Shown piece by piece: positions 23,440 through 33,500 of a DNA stretch of 64,000 bases. Both the position numbers and the translations under genes were made by a program. Source of the stretch: Sphagnum compactum (Eukaryota; Bryophyta; Sphagnopsida; Sphagnales); the NCBI GenBank assembly GCA_965153455.1, contig OZ234500.1, forward strand, positions 1 to 64,000, in the 5' to 3' direction. Position 1 is the stretch's first letter. Every line of letters starts with the position of its first letter. The notes below the pieces were generated by a model. That model did no database searches. It had not been told where the DNA came from and was given only the letters and a program-made list of their open reading frames with translations.

Positions 23440-26400
23440 ATGGCCGACTTCCGATGCCCCGAGTGTGACATTTGTTTCGCCGCTTCTCATCAACGCGATG
23501 GACATCGCCGATCGGTGCATCGAACAGCTTGTAAGATCCGTACCACCACCGGTGGAATTACTGTCAATCGATCGATCGACGGCAAATATCCTTGCCCCGT
23601 GGAGGGCTGCAAGAGCACATTTGAACGCAGTGACAAGCTCCAGGGCCATTTCAAAGTGCGACATGCGGAACAGAGCGATTCCGCCCTAAATCAAGATCTT
23701 GACGACAACGACGCGCAAATTAGGGCAATGTCCCTGGGCATGTTAATCCAGCCGCCCATCGAACAAACACCGGAACTGCTCCGTGATGTGGGCCTTGCGG
23801 TTCTCAACATCGCGGATGGCATTCGTCTCCTGTTGTGCAGGGTTTGCGACGTCTGTCTCGAGCCCGAGGCTCGCCGTGTGCATAACCACTTATTGGGGCA
23901 CGACAATTGGAGAGCTCCCAAACGACATCGCAACGGTAGCCTCCGTCGCGTGACTGGGATCCCACCTGTTACGGATTTCGCATCGTCGTTCGACGAGATC
24001 GAATTCACCCAGTTGCAAGACCCTCGCCTGGAAAGGTATACCACATCTCCACGGCAGGAGCTTTTGCCGGTGGTCCCAGGGATAAAGGTTGTGAAAGGAT
24101 ATCGATGCGAGGCGGAAGGATGTGCATACTATTCCGCCACCAAGAAGATTATGGGCAATCATCGTCGGGCCAAACATTTCTTCTTACCGGTTCATGCCAA
24201 CGGTCAACCGTGTCAGGTGCAGCGCCTTTTCAAAAAGGTCGGGTACACCGCGTATTTTGGTGTGGACCACCAAAATGTGGAGCTCGAAGGCGATCCAGCA
24301 GGGCTCCATCTGAAGGAGCAGGTGCACGTTTCGTTACAGGCCCACCAATGTTCCGTGCGGAACGCGGCACCAAATCCATCCATTCGTGAATTGAGTCCAT
24401 GGCTGAGAGTGTCTCGTTGGCACGAGCTCGCCGTCAACCACATCATTCCGGAAGGTACGCCGTTGGACCGCATCAAGCGAGCGAGCGTGCTTCCGAACCC
24501 AATCAGCGGGGAATCCAATTTGGATTGTTTACCTTCGATGGTCCGAGCGTATTTGGAGAATGCGCAGGCCATGATCGGTCGTGTGCCATACCATCTCAGG
24601 CGGTTGGTCGTCTCAGTGGTAGATTCCCCCCTGGCCGCGGTGGGGCTCAACCAGCTTTGGGTGCCATCCACCATGACCAGATATTGTACGTTGATGACCA
24701 AGCTGCTCACTATGATGGTCCGATCCAGGGACAGCGCCCCAGTGGATGACGAGCCATTCGTCAACGTTCTGGGCGATTTGCATTCGGATCTCGAAGATGC
24801 GCTGGAGAATCTCATCTCTCACATCCGAAGTCGACGAGACGCGGACGGGGATGACGAAGATCTCGTTCCCATCCACACGGTGTTGCTCCACATTTGCAGA
24901 CCGCCGACGTGTCCGGTTGTTCAACACGGGCTCCAAACCGGTTGTCCGATAATCAGGTTCATGATCGTGAACAGCCTGAAGTCGGACCCTTCGTCGAACA
25001 ACCTCGCTTTCGAACACGTTCGACGCGTGTCGGGTCCCATAGCCATTCTCCAGTATTGGTGGAGATGCACGATCCTCATGCAGCTGGTGCGTCCGATGTG
25101 GCAGCCCGATCACCCCCCCATCCCGTGGTGCGAAGCCGACGAGTGGCTCGCTTGCGTTCGCGAGAACGCCAAGGACACACCGTTCAGCAGACTGCGGGAG
25201 ACCATGCGCCTCGCGGGGGCGGTGTCAGGCGACGAACCCTGCATCCCGAGACTCGTTCGGATCGGTCCCATGGCGTGCACTATCGATGGTCAAGCCGTCA
25301 CCATCGACACTTTACGAAACTTGGTCGACGAACTGCTCCGCGAGGCAAATCGGGTGATGAGAAACCAATTGTTGCTAGGACTCCAGACAACCTGGATCGG
25401 TCGGGTGATAGCGGAGGGTAACGTCGCGGACAGGGCGAACGAAGACGAAGTCGGGTATTCTTTCTTGTCGGATGCCCGTAACGAATTTCATCGTCACGGA
25501 CAAGATCTTGCCATCCACCTTTTTAGCGATCGGCGTACCCGAGGTCTTTTCGTCAAAGGCACAGAAGGCGACCGATCCATCGCATGGAATCAGAATGCTT
25601 TGGCGATGTGGGCCAAGGCGGCGGATCGTATGCACGCGTTGTTATTTTTGCTCATGCATTTCACCGCCGGCGGTCCTCCTCGCGGCGAGGAGTACAGGAG
25701 CTACCTCCTTCGCAACACAGAGCATTCCGAAAGGACATTTTATTGGTCCGCGGGCACCATCATGACCTTCCAGAGATACCACAAGGGCGCCAACGCAGGG
25801 CGGCCGGTCAAACTAATACCCCGTTTCCTACCCCCGGAACTCAATTCGCTCTTCATCGAATATATGTTGCTGGTGAGGCCGGTGCAATCCTTCATCGCGG
25901 GTTTGCGCAGAAACATTGACGCAGCCCGACAACACATGGACCTTTGGGCCATTGAACGAGATGTCGCCATGGACGGCGAAGATGTTTCCTGTTTGGTGGC
26001 CACGGCGTTCCTCGAGCGCGCAAATCTCGATCTGGGGATCGCGGATTATCGTCACCTGGCCGCTTACTTCGGTGGTGCTATCAAGCAAAGTTATTGCACG
26101 GAATTTCCCATCGACGAGACGTCGGGGCACTCTTCGACCACGGCCGCACGACAGTACGCCAACTGTTCCAACGACCACAGATTCATGGACAGTCAACAGA
26201 TGTACACGTACAGATTGGCTGCCGAAGCGTGGCATCGCTTGTTGCAACTCGACCGTAGCCCGGTCCGAAACCCTCCGACCGGCGATTCGACCGACGAGGT
26301 TCCTGTGGGTGTCGACCGACCCGACGGCGGCCATTGTTCGTCGCAACCCCAGTGCGCCTCTCTCCTCGCATCTCTCGTGTGTTCGGTCACACAGACCGTC

Positions 26401-27255
26401 CCTCAACCGACCTTGCCGCCACCGCCCGAGGATCAAACGCACGAAGTGCGTTCTCTGCGAGCCCTTCGTCGACTGGGCCACGCACAGTGGACGTGCAAGG
26501 AACAAGGTTTGGCCGTGACGTTGGTCCTCGAAAACAAGGTCGATGTTTTGGTGGTCATGCCCACCGGACACGGCAAATCTGCTGTGTTCATGATCCCGCC
26601 GATGGTGACGGCTCGCACCGTCATCGTGGTGGTGCCCCTGACGATCCTAGTCCGCGGACACGAAGCGGACGCGACCCGAGCCGGCTTACGACATGCGACC
26701 TACGGCGCGGACACGGTCACATTCGACGATCCTCCGTCAATCATGTTCGTATCGGTGGAACGTGCGGCCAGTCCCGGGTTCGTGGAACTCGCGCATACGT
26801 TGAACCATTTGAAAAAGCTTCACTGCGTTGTCGTGGATGAAGCGCATTTGCTGCTCTCGGATTTCAAACCCGTCATGAAGCGCCTTTTGCCGTTGTGGGC
26901 CGTGGGATGCCAGCTCGTCGCGTTGACGGCCTCGCTCTCCCCTTCCGAAGAGACGGACCTCAAGATTGTGATGTCCGCGAGATTCGCCGTCATCCGGATG
27001 TCCACGGTGCGCTCGCTGATCGAGTACGTCGTCGACGAGGTGGCCGACGTGGACGAGGAAATCGTTCAACAGCTCATCGAATGGGATTGCAACGTTTCTT
27101 CCGAGACGGACAGGGCCATGGTGTATTGCTTGACGCGAAAGTCGGTCGAGCAAGTGGCGTCCATGGCCAACAACGTGGCGTGCGTGAGGACCGCTCACCT
27201 TCACGCCCATCTCGACGACGACGCTAAGAAGGCGCAGTTGCAGTCGTGGCTCTAA
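23440..27255 (+). CDS. Zinc finger / tyrosine recombinase-like / RecQ-like helicase, N-terminal 1,271 residues
   Basis: This is one intronless frame, visibly GC-richer than its surroundings. Residues 6-27 (C-x2-C-x12-H-x4-H) and 52-75 (C-x4-C-x12-H-x4-H) are C2H2 fingers. Residues 125-246 hold a Cys/His pair region (C133-C139, H148-H154), then GYRC and a finger C223/C228/H241/H246, the layout of the fungal DUF3505/OrsD family. Residues about 700-910 look like a tyrosine recombinase core: R748 in GGPPRGEE, K782, R871 in DYRH, H897 in SGHSS and Y906, nine residues after that His. Residues about 1005-1271 are a RecQ-like SF2 helicase: Walker A PTGHGKS (1041-1047), DEAH (1133-1136), motif III LTAS (1162-1165) and motif IV VYCLTRKS. 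The frame stops at TAA (27253) just before motif V. Resemblance is closest to fungal telomere-linked RecQ helicases; binding, strand exchange and unwinding of subtelomeric DNA is inferred. Confidence 0.8.
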   Translation: MADFRCPECDICFAASHQRDGHRRSVHRTACKIRTTTGGITVNRSIDGKYPCPVEGCKSTFERSDKLQGHFKVRHAEQSDSALNQDLDDNDAQIRAMSLGMLIQPPIEQTPELLRDVGLAVLNIADGIRLLLCRVCDVCLEPEARRVHNHLLGHDNWRAPKRHRNGSLRRVTGIPPVTDFASSFDEIEFTQLQDPRLERYTTSPRQELLPVVPGIKVVKGYRCEAEGCAYYSATKKIMGNHRRAKHFFLPVHANGQPCQVQRLFKKVGYTAYFGVDHQNVELEGDPAGLHLKEQVHVSLQAHQCSVRNAAPNPSIRELSPWLRVSRWHELAVNHIIPEGTPLDRIKRASVLPNPISGESNLDCLPSMVRAYLENAQAMIGRVPYHLRRLVVSVVDSPLAAVGLNQLWVPSTMTRYCTLMTKLLTMMVRSRDSAPVDDEPFVNVLGDLHSDLEDALENLISHIRSRRDADGDDEDLVPIHTVLLHICRPPTCPVVQHGLQTGCPIIRFMIVNSLKSDPSSNNLAFEHVRRVSGPIAILQYWWRCTILMQLVRPMWQPDHPPIPWCEADEWLACVRENAKDTPFSRLRETMRLAGAVSGDEPCIPRLVRIGPMACTIDGQAVTIDTLRNLVDELLREANRVMRNQLLLGLQTTWIGRVIAEGNVADRANEDEVGYSFLSDARNEFHRHGQDLAIHLFSDRRTRGLFVKGTEGDRSIAWNQNALAMWAKAADRMHALLFLLMHFTAGGPPRGEEYRSYLLRNTEHSERTFYWSAGTIMTFQRYHKGANAGRPVKLIPRFLPPELNSLFIEYMLLVRPVQSFIAGLRRNIDAARQHMDLWAIERDVAMDGEDVSCLVATAFLERANLDLGIADYRHLAAYFGGAIKQSYCTEFPIDETSGHSSTTAARQYANCSNDHRFMDSQQMYTYRLAAEAWHRLLQLDRSPVRNPPTGDSTDEVPVGVDRPDGGHCSSQPQCASLLASLVCSVTQTVPQPTLPPPPEDQTHEVRSLRALRRLGHAQWTCKEQGLAVTLVLENKVDVLVVMPTGHGKSAVFMIPPMVTARTVIVVVPLTILVRGHEADATRAGLRHATYGADTVTFDDPPSIMFVSVERAASPGFVELAHTLNHLKKLHCVVVDEAHLLLSDFKPVMKRLLPLWAVGCQLVALTASLSPSEETDLKIVMSARFAVIRMSTVRSLIEYVVDEVADVDEEIVQQLIEWDCNVSSETDRAMVYCLTRKSVEQVASMANNVACVRTAHLHAHLDDDAKKAQLQSWL

Positions 27256-28206
27256 GGCGAAGCGCGCGTCATGGTGGCCACCGGGGTCATCGGCTGCGGG
27301 TACAACTATCCGTCAGTCCGGCTCGTCATTCATCGCGGATCTTTCAGATCTTTTGCTGCTCTGCACCAAGAGTCCGGGCGACTCGCCCGTGACGGCCGAC
27401 CGGGTACCAGCAAAGTGATTTCGAGCACGAGATCTAGAGCCGAAGCTCTGCACCTCGATTCCTCCTTCGCCGAGCCCAACGTTTGGATCACGGACACGGA
27501 GAATTGTCGACGCCACCATCTTCATTTGGCTGTGGACGGCCAACCGCAACGATGCAGCCTGATTCCCGTCGCACAACCCTGCGACAACTGTTTGCAGCAA
27601 TCACAAGCGGTGTCGCAGCAACCCCCCTCACCATTGCCGATGCTTAGTGCGCGTGGCACGGCGCTCACCTCTTTCGTGAACGAGGATCGCGCAGCCCTGA
27701 CGAATTTCCGTCGATTCGCTACTCCCGAAGAACCCGATTGTCTCTTGTGTTGTGTTTACGGCGGTGATGGAAATGTGCGTCACCCCAGTCAAAATTGTCC
27801 GTTGTTGCTGGATGGTCGTCGATGCTTCAAATGTCTGGGACCGCATCCTAGGTCGGATTGTCGTAATTCCATTCCCCAATCACCCGACGTTTGTCCCAAG
27901 TGCCACCTTTCGCACAACGGGCCAACGTTGGGCAATGTCCCATTGCACGAAGGAAGGTACGGTGTGGATTGCCCGGGTCAGATCCGGGGCGAACGATATC
28001 GAATTCTTATTTGGGCCATTTGGCGTCGCAACCCGTCGGACGTGCGCAAGGCCATGCCGGAATTGACGAACATCACTCGCGACGAAGAGTTGGCTCGATG
28101 GATGGGACTGAAGGCCTTCGGCCGGTCCGTTACCAACTTCGCACGATTGGCGGATGCATGCATTCGAATGCTGGAGCGGGACCACAGATGTAGAAGCCGA
28201 TTTTAG
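27256..28206 (+). CDS. Same-frame continuation: helicase motifs V-VI and Cys-rich C-terminus
   Basis: The reading frame of the preceding CDS continues directly after the TAA for another 316 codons, with the first ATG at 27271. It begins with helicase motif V (ATGVIGCGYNYPSVRLVIH) and motif VI (QESGRLARDG), both complete. A C-terminal domain follows with two Cys/His clusters: C-F-K-C-...-H-x4-C within CFKCLGPHPRSDC, and CPKCHLSHNG followed by VDCPG. Similar zinc-knuckle-like tails follow the helicase in fungal RecQ relatives, from memory. The natural stop is TAG at 28204. On its own this part lacks the ATPase motifs and could not be an active helicase. It may be silent unless the TAA is read through, absent in other alleles, or a sequence error. 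Confidence 0.7.
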   Translation, partial: GEARVMVATGVIGCGYNYPSVRLVIHRGSFRSFAALHQESGRLARDGRPGTSKVISSTRSRAEALHLDSSFAEPNVWITDTENCRRHHLHLAVDGQPQRCSLIPVAQPCDNCLQQSQAVSQQPPSPLPMLSARGTALTSFVNEDRAALTNFRRFATPEEPDCLLCCVYGGDGNVRHPSQNCPLLLDGRRCFKCLGPHPRSDCRNSIPQSPDVCPKCHLSHNGPTLGNVPLHEGRYGVDCPGQIRGERYRILIWAIWRRNPSDVRKAMPELTNITRDEELARWMGLKAFGRSVTNFARLADACIRMLERDHRCRSRF

Positions 28207-28570
28207 GATTGCAATCGTCAGTCCGATGACGGGTAGCCTCCTTCGGGCATATTGTTCGTGCCTCCTTCGGTTGTTGTCGACATCTTGCTTCGTGCGCACC
28301 GGCGGGAAGTCGACGAGCGTTCAACCGTCGGAGTCTATAAATTGGGTGGGGTTGCGACAACGTCGAGAGCTTCTCAGAAGGTCGGATTGAAAAAATCGAA
28401 GGGAATTGGATTACAATATGTGGATATCTGTTGGTTCTGCACTGATGACGAGATCATTGTTGATATGGCAGCTAGCATTTCCCAACCTGGACTGGCTGCT
28501 GCAACCGGAAGACTAAGAGTAGCACCCAGCACTCCAATAATATTTGACGTTCAATTGTTGTACATACCTA
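28207..28570 (+). other. 3' flank of the helicase locus and compositional boundary
   Basis: GC-rich sequence continues to about 28385 and then gives way abruptly to AT-rich sequence. That point may mark the edge of the inserted locus. A frame (28252-28596) crosses the boundary and is protein-like after it (QYVDICWFCTDDEIIVDMAA), but I do not recognise it; it may belong to the following repeated module. Confidence 0.45.
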
Positions 28571-30300
28571 ATGTCTCATTTTCTATTGGCGAGTAAAAAG
28601 CTGACGACCCGGAGAACCTTCGGATTGACAGAGGAATCGGCTCACCATTCAGGGAGTGCATTCAAAGATCATCTTTTTCTTAACAATGATGTTGTACAAA
28701 TCGTGTGGATTCTCTCCTGAGGTTCTTTTGGCCATTTTCCAAAAGAAATTTGAAAACATTCACCAAAAATATAGAAGGTTGCCTCCCTAAAATCTGCAAT
28801 TTGTAGAGTTGTCGCCAATGCATGTTGGATTCTTTTGGGAATGCTCACCGACGATGCCGCAGCTGCAGGACCGAAAAACAGTGGATTGCACTTGAATTTT
28901 GCAGACACATTTTTTTTACCACAAAGCATGCACCTTCTACTTTGCTTTCATGTACCAGGAAATGCAAACTACACGACTGTATCAGCTTCTGCATCCACTT
29001 CGTACCTGGAGCTCTCTTAGTGAATTGTAGATGCTTCGGTGACTCCATTCCGAGAGTTTTCTCATATCTTGCGATCTCCTAGTTTGCTAAACTTCCCCTT
29101 CACCTCAATTCGTTACAGATCGATATCTCCAAGTTCTATCTGCACTCCAAACTTGATTGTTCAAAAAAGGCTGGTCAGTGTTACCAGAATAACTGGCACT
29201 GTAACGGGCGTTACCGGTTATGTTATTCTTAACTACGCAGAATGTCACAACCGTGTTGTGACCACGAATGCTCATGCAACCTCCATTTTGACTTGTGATA
29301 GGATAGCCTCACAGAATTCTGGAAGAATTAGTAAATCGTACAGCAAAAAGATGAGCTGGCTTCACGACCAGTGGCAGCATTGTCTGAGGTGCGTTCCTTG
29401 AAGGAGCCTATTGATTCAAAAAGGTTGAAATTGACTTCAACATGTCATTTTTTAGTGGCGAGTACAAAGCTGACGACCTTAAGACCCTAAACCCGATTGA
29501 CAGAGGAATCAGCTCACCCTTCAAGTAGTGTATTCGAAGAGATCGTTTTTTTCTCTTAACAATGGTGTTGTACAAATCTTGTCTCTCTTGAGGTTCTTTT
29601 GGCCATTTTCCAAAAGAAATTTGAAAAACATCCACCGGAAATATTGAAGGTTGCTTCCCTAAAATCTACAATTTGTACAGTTGTCGCCAATGGATGCTAG
29701 ATTCTGCTGCAAGACCGAAAAAATAATGGATTGCACTTGAATTGCAAGACACATTTTTTTCGCCACAGAGCATGCACCCTTTACTTTGTTTTCGTGTACC
29801 AGGAAATGCAAACTACACGACTGTATCAGCTTCTTCATCCACTTCGTACCTGGAGCTTTCTTAGTGAATTGAAGATGCTTCTATTACTCCGTTCCGAAAG
29901 TTTTCTCATATCTTGCGATCTCCTAGTTTTGCTAAACTTCCACTTCACCTCAATTCATTACAGATCGATACCTCCAGGTTCTATCTGCACTCCAAGCTTG
30001 ACTGTTCAAAAAAGCTGGTCAATGTTACCAGAATAACTGGCACTGTAAAGGGCGTTACCGGTTATGTCATTCGTGTTGTGATCACGAATGCTCATGCAAC
30101 TTCAATTTCGACTTGTGATAGGATGGCCTCACAGAATTCTCGAAGGATTAGTAGACCGTACGGACCCAAGATGAGCTGGCTTCACGACCAGCAGCAGTAT
30201 TGTCTGAAGTGCGTTCCTTTAAGGAGCCTATTGATTCAAAAAGGTGGAAATTGACTTCGACGTGTCATTTTCTATTGAAACTGGACGTTCGAGGGAGCGA
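28571..30300 (+). repeat. Gene-fragment module, two tandem copies (~870 bp)
   Basis: TTGACAGAGGAATC, GAGGTTCTTTTGGCCATTTTCC and TTCACCTCAATTC recur about 870 bp apart (for example 28625 and about 29500). Each copy has an acceptor-like TTACAG followed by ATCGATA, a short frame with FYLHSKLDCSKK, and a second protein-like piece of the form NAHATSI..CDR..ASQN..RIS. Related copies occur at 50111-51260 and 53036-53670. Frames are broken in every copy. It looks like an amplified piece of a real gene, but the parent is not recognised. Confidence 0.65.
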
Positions 30301-30540
30301 CTCACATAAACATTCACATTTCACCGAGGTGGGAAAGAGCCAGCAACGAATCAAAGTTCTCGTTCAAGGTGAAAGTACCACGTCGTCGGGTCAAATGGTA
30401 GGCTGGGCAATCTCTGAATCGATGCACCAAGAAGATGCGACTGGTGATCTAATTTCTCCGGCCCCAGCCAACACGACTTACTCCTGCGATGTGTGCGGTC
30501 CCTTCAGTTGCCATACCGGCAAGGATTCCTCCTTCGTCGA

Positions 30541-33500
30541 ACCGAACGTTTGTGGACATTTTTTGTGGAGAGATTATGATATACTTGTCCATACTACTTT
30601 TGTTTTTTCACAAGCTCCGGTCTTTTACTTCTGCTTCTAGAACCAACACTAAGTTTGGTTCGAGTTTTGCCTCTAGAGTCAAGACTAAGTTTGGTTCGGG
30701 TTGCAGCTGCGAACCTTGTTTGGAACCCGGATTCCGATATCAAACTGCAGCTCGAATGAGGACCCTAGTGATGTTTTGGATTCGCTGATGTATCATGAGT
30801 GCTTGTCAACATGTTTATTGAGTCTCAGATTGCTGCCAGAATAATGCAAGAGAATTAATGTAGGATGCAGATTTTGTAGAGCTGTCTGTGGACATTTTTT
30901 GCGGAGAGATTATGGTATACTTGTCCGTACTACTTTTGTTTTTTCAAAAGCACCGGCCTTTGACTTTTGCTTCTAGCACCAACACTGAGTTTCGTTTGAG
31001 TTCTGCCTCTAGACTCAAGACTGAGTTCGGTTCGGGTTGTAGCTGCGGATCTTGTTGGGAACCCGGATTCGGATATCAGACTGCAGCTCGAATGAGGACA
31101 CTACCGATGTTTTGGATTAGCTAATGTATCATGAGTGCTTGTCAACATCTTTATTGAGTCTTCGGATTGCTGCCAGAATAATGCAAGAGAAATGCAGGAT
31201 GCAGATTTTGTATGGCTGTTTGTGGACATTTTTTGTGGAGAGATTATGGTATACTTGTCCATACTACATTTCTTTTTTCAAAAGCTCCGCCCTCTTACTT
31301 CTGCTTCTGGAACCAACACTCAGTTTGGTTCGAATTGCAGCTGAGGATCTTGTTTTGAACCCGGATTCGGATATCAGACTGCAGCTTGAATGAGGACACT
31401 AGTGATGTTTTCGATTTGCTAACGTATCATGAGTGCTTGTCAACATCTTTATTGAGTCTTCAGATTGCTGCCAAAATGATGCAGGACAAATGCTGGATGC
31501 AGATTTTGTATAGTTGTTCCTGGACATTTTTTGTGGAGAGATTATGGTATACTTGTCCATATTACTTTTGTTTTTTCAAAAGCTCCGGCCTTTTACTTCT
31601 GCTTCTAGAACCAACACTCAGTTTGGTTCGAGTTTTGCCTCTAGACTCAAGACTAAGTTTGGTTCGGGTTGCAGCTGCGAATCTTGTTTGGAACCCGGAT
31701 TTGGATACCAGACTGCAGCTTGAATGAGGACCCTAGTGATGTTTCGGATTGGCTAATGTATCATGAGTGCTTGTCGACATCTTTATTGAGTCTTCAGATT
31801 GCTGCGAGAATAATGTAAGAGAATTCATGCAGGGTGCACATTTTGTATAGCTGTTTGTGGACATTATTTGTGGAGACATTATGGTGTACTTTTCCATACT
31901 ACTTTTGTTTTTTCAAAAGCTCCGGCCTTCTACTTCTGCTTCTGGAACCAACACTGAGTTTGGTTCGAGTTCTACCTCTAGGCTCAGGACTAAGTTTGGT
32001 TTGGGTTGTAGCTGCGGATCTTGTTGGGAACCCGGATTCGGATATCAGACTGCAGCTCGAATGAGGACCCTAGTGATTTTTTGGATTGGCTAATGTATCA
32101 TGAATGCTTGTCAACATCTTTATTGAGTCTCAGGTTGCTGGCAGAATAATGCAAGAGAAATGCAGGATGCAGATTTTGTATAGCTGTTTGTGGACATTTT
32201 TTGTGGAGAGGTTATGGTATACTTGTCCATACTACATTTGTTTTTTCAAAAGTTCTGGCCTTCTGACTTCTGCTTCTAGAACCAACGCTAAGTTTGGTTC
32301 GAGTTCTGCCTTTAGACTCAAGACAAAGTTTGGTTCGGGTTGCAGCTGCGGATCTTGTTTGGAACCCGGATTTGGATACCAGACTGCAGCTTGAATGAGG
32401 ACCCTCGTGATGTTTCGGATTGGCTAATGTATCATGAGTGCTTGTCGACATCTTTATTGAGTCTTCAGATTGCTGCGAGAATAATGCAAGAGAATTAATG
32501 CAGGGTGCAGATTTTGTATAGTTGTTTGTGGACATTTTTTGTGGAGAGATTATGGTGTACTTTTTTCATACTACTTTTATTTTTTCAAAAGCTCCGGCCT
32601 TTTACTTCTGCTTCTAGAACCAACACTTAGTCTGGTTCGAGTTCTCCTTCTAGACTCAAGACTAAGTTCGGTTCGGGTTGCAGATGCGGATCTTGTTTGG
32701 AACTCAGATTCGGATATCAGACTGCAGCTCGAATGAGGACCCTAGTGATGTTTTGGATTGGCTAATGTATCATGAGTGCTTGTCAACATCTTTATAGAGT
32801 CTTAGGTTGCTGCCAGAATAATGCAAGAGAAATGCAGGATCCAGATTTTGTATAGCTGTTTGTGGACATTTTTTGTGGAGAGATTATGGTATACTTGTCC
32901 ATACTACATTTGTTTTTTCAAAACTCCGGCCTTTGACTTCTGCTTCTACCACCAACACTGAGTTTGGTTCGAGTTCTGCCTCTAGACTCAAGACTATGTT
33001 GGGTTCGGGTTGTAGCTGCGAATCTTGTTTTGAACCCGGATTTGCATATCAGACTGCAGCTTGAATGAGGACCCTCGTGATGTTTCGGATTGGCTAGTGT
33101 ATCATGAGTGCTTGTCAACATCTTTATTGAGTGTTCAGATTGCTGCCAGAATAATGCAAGAGAATTAATGCAGGATGGAGATTTTGTATAGTTGTTTGTG
33201 GACATTTTTTTGTGGAGAGATTATGGTGCCCTTTTTCCATACTACTTTTGTTTTTCGAAAAGCTCCGGCCTTTTACTTCTACTTCTAGAACCAACACTCA
33301 GTCTGGTTCGAGTTCTGCTTCTAGACTCAAGACTAAGTTGGGTTCAGGTTGCAGCTGCGGATCTTGTTTGGAACCCAGATTCGGATATCAGACTGCAGCT
33401 TGAATGGGGACTCTACGGATGATTTGGATTCGCTAATGTATCATGAGTGCTTGTGAACATCTTTATTGAGTCTTCAGATTGCTGCCAGAATAATGCAAGA

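Noticed and set aside
23440-28206. Whole window being a fungal chromosome because of the DUF3505/RecQ gene
   Set aside because: The heptamer telomere, the plant-type RAPTOR1 exon and the plant-like nucleotidase and LINE fragments favour a land plant. Contamination at this one locus cannot be excluded by eye.
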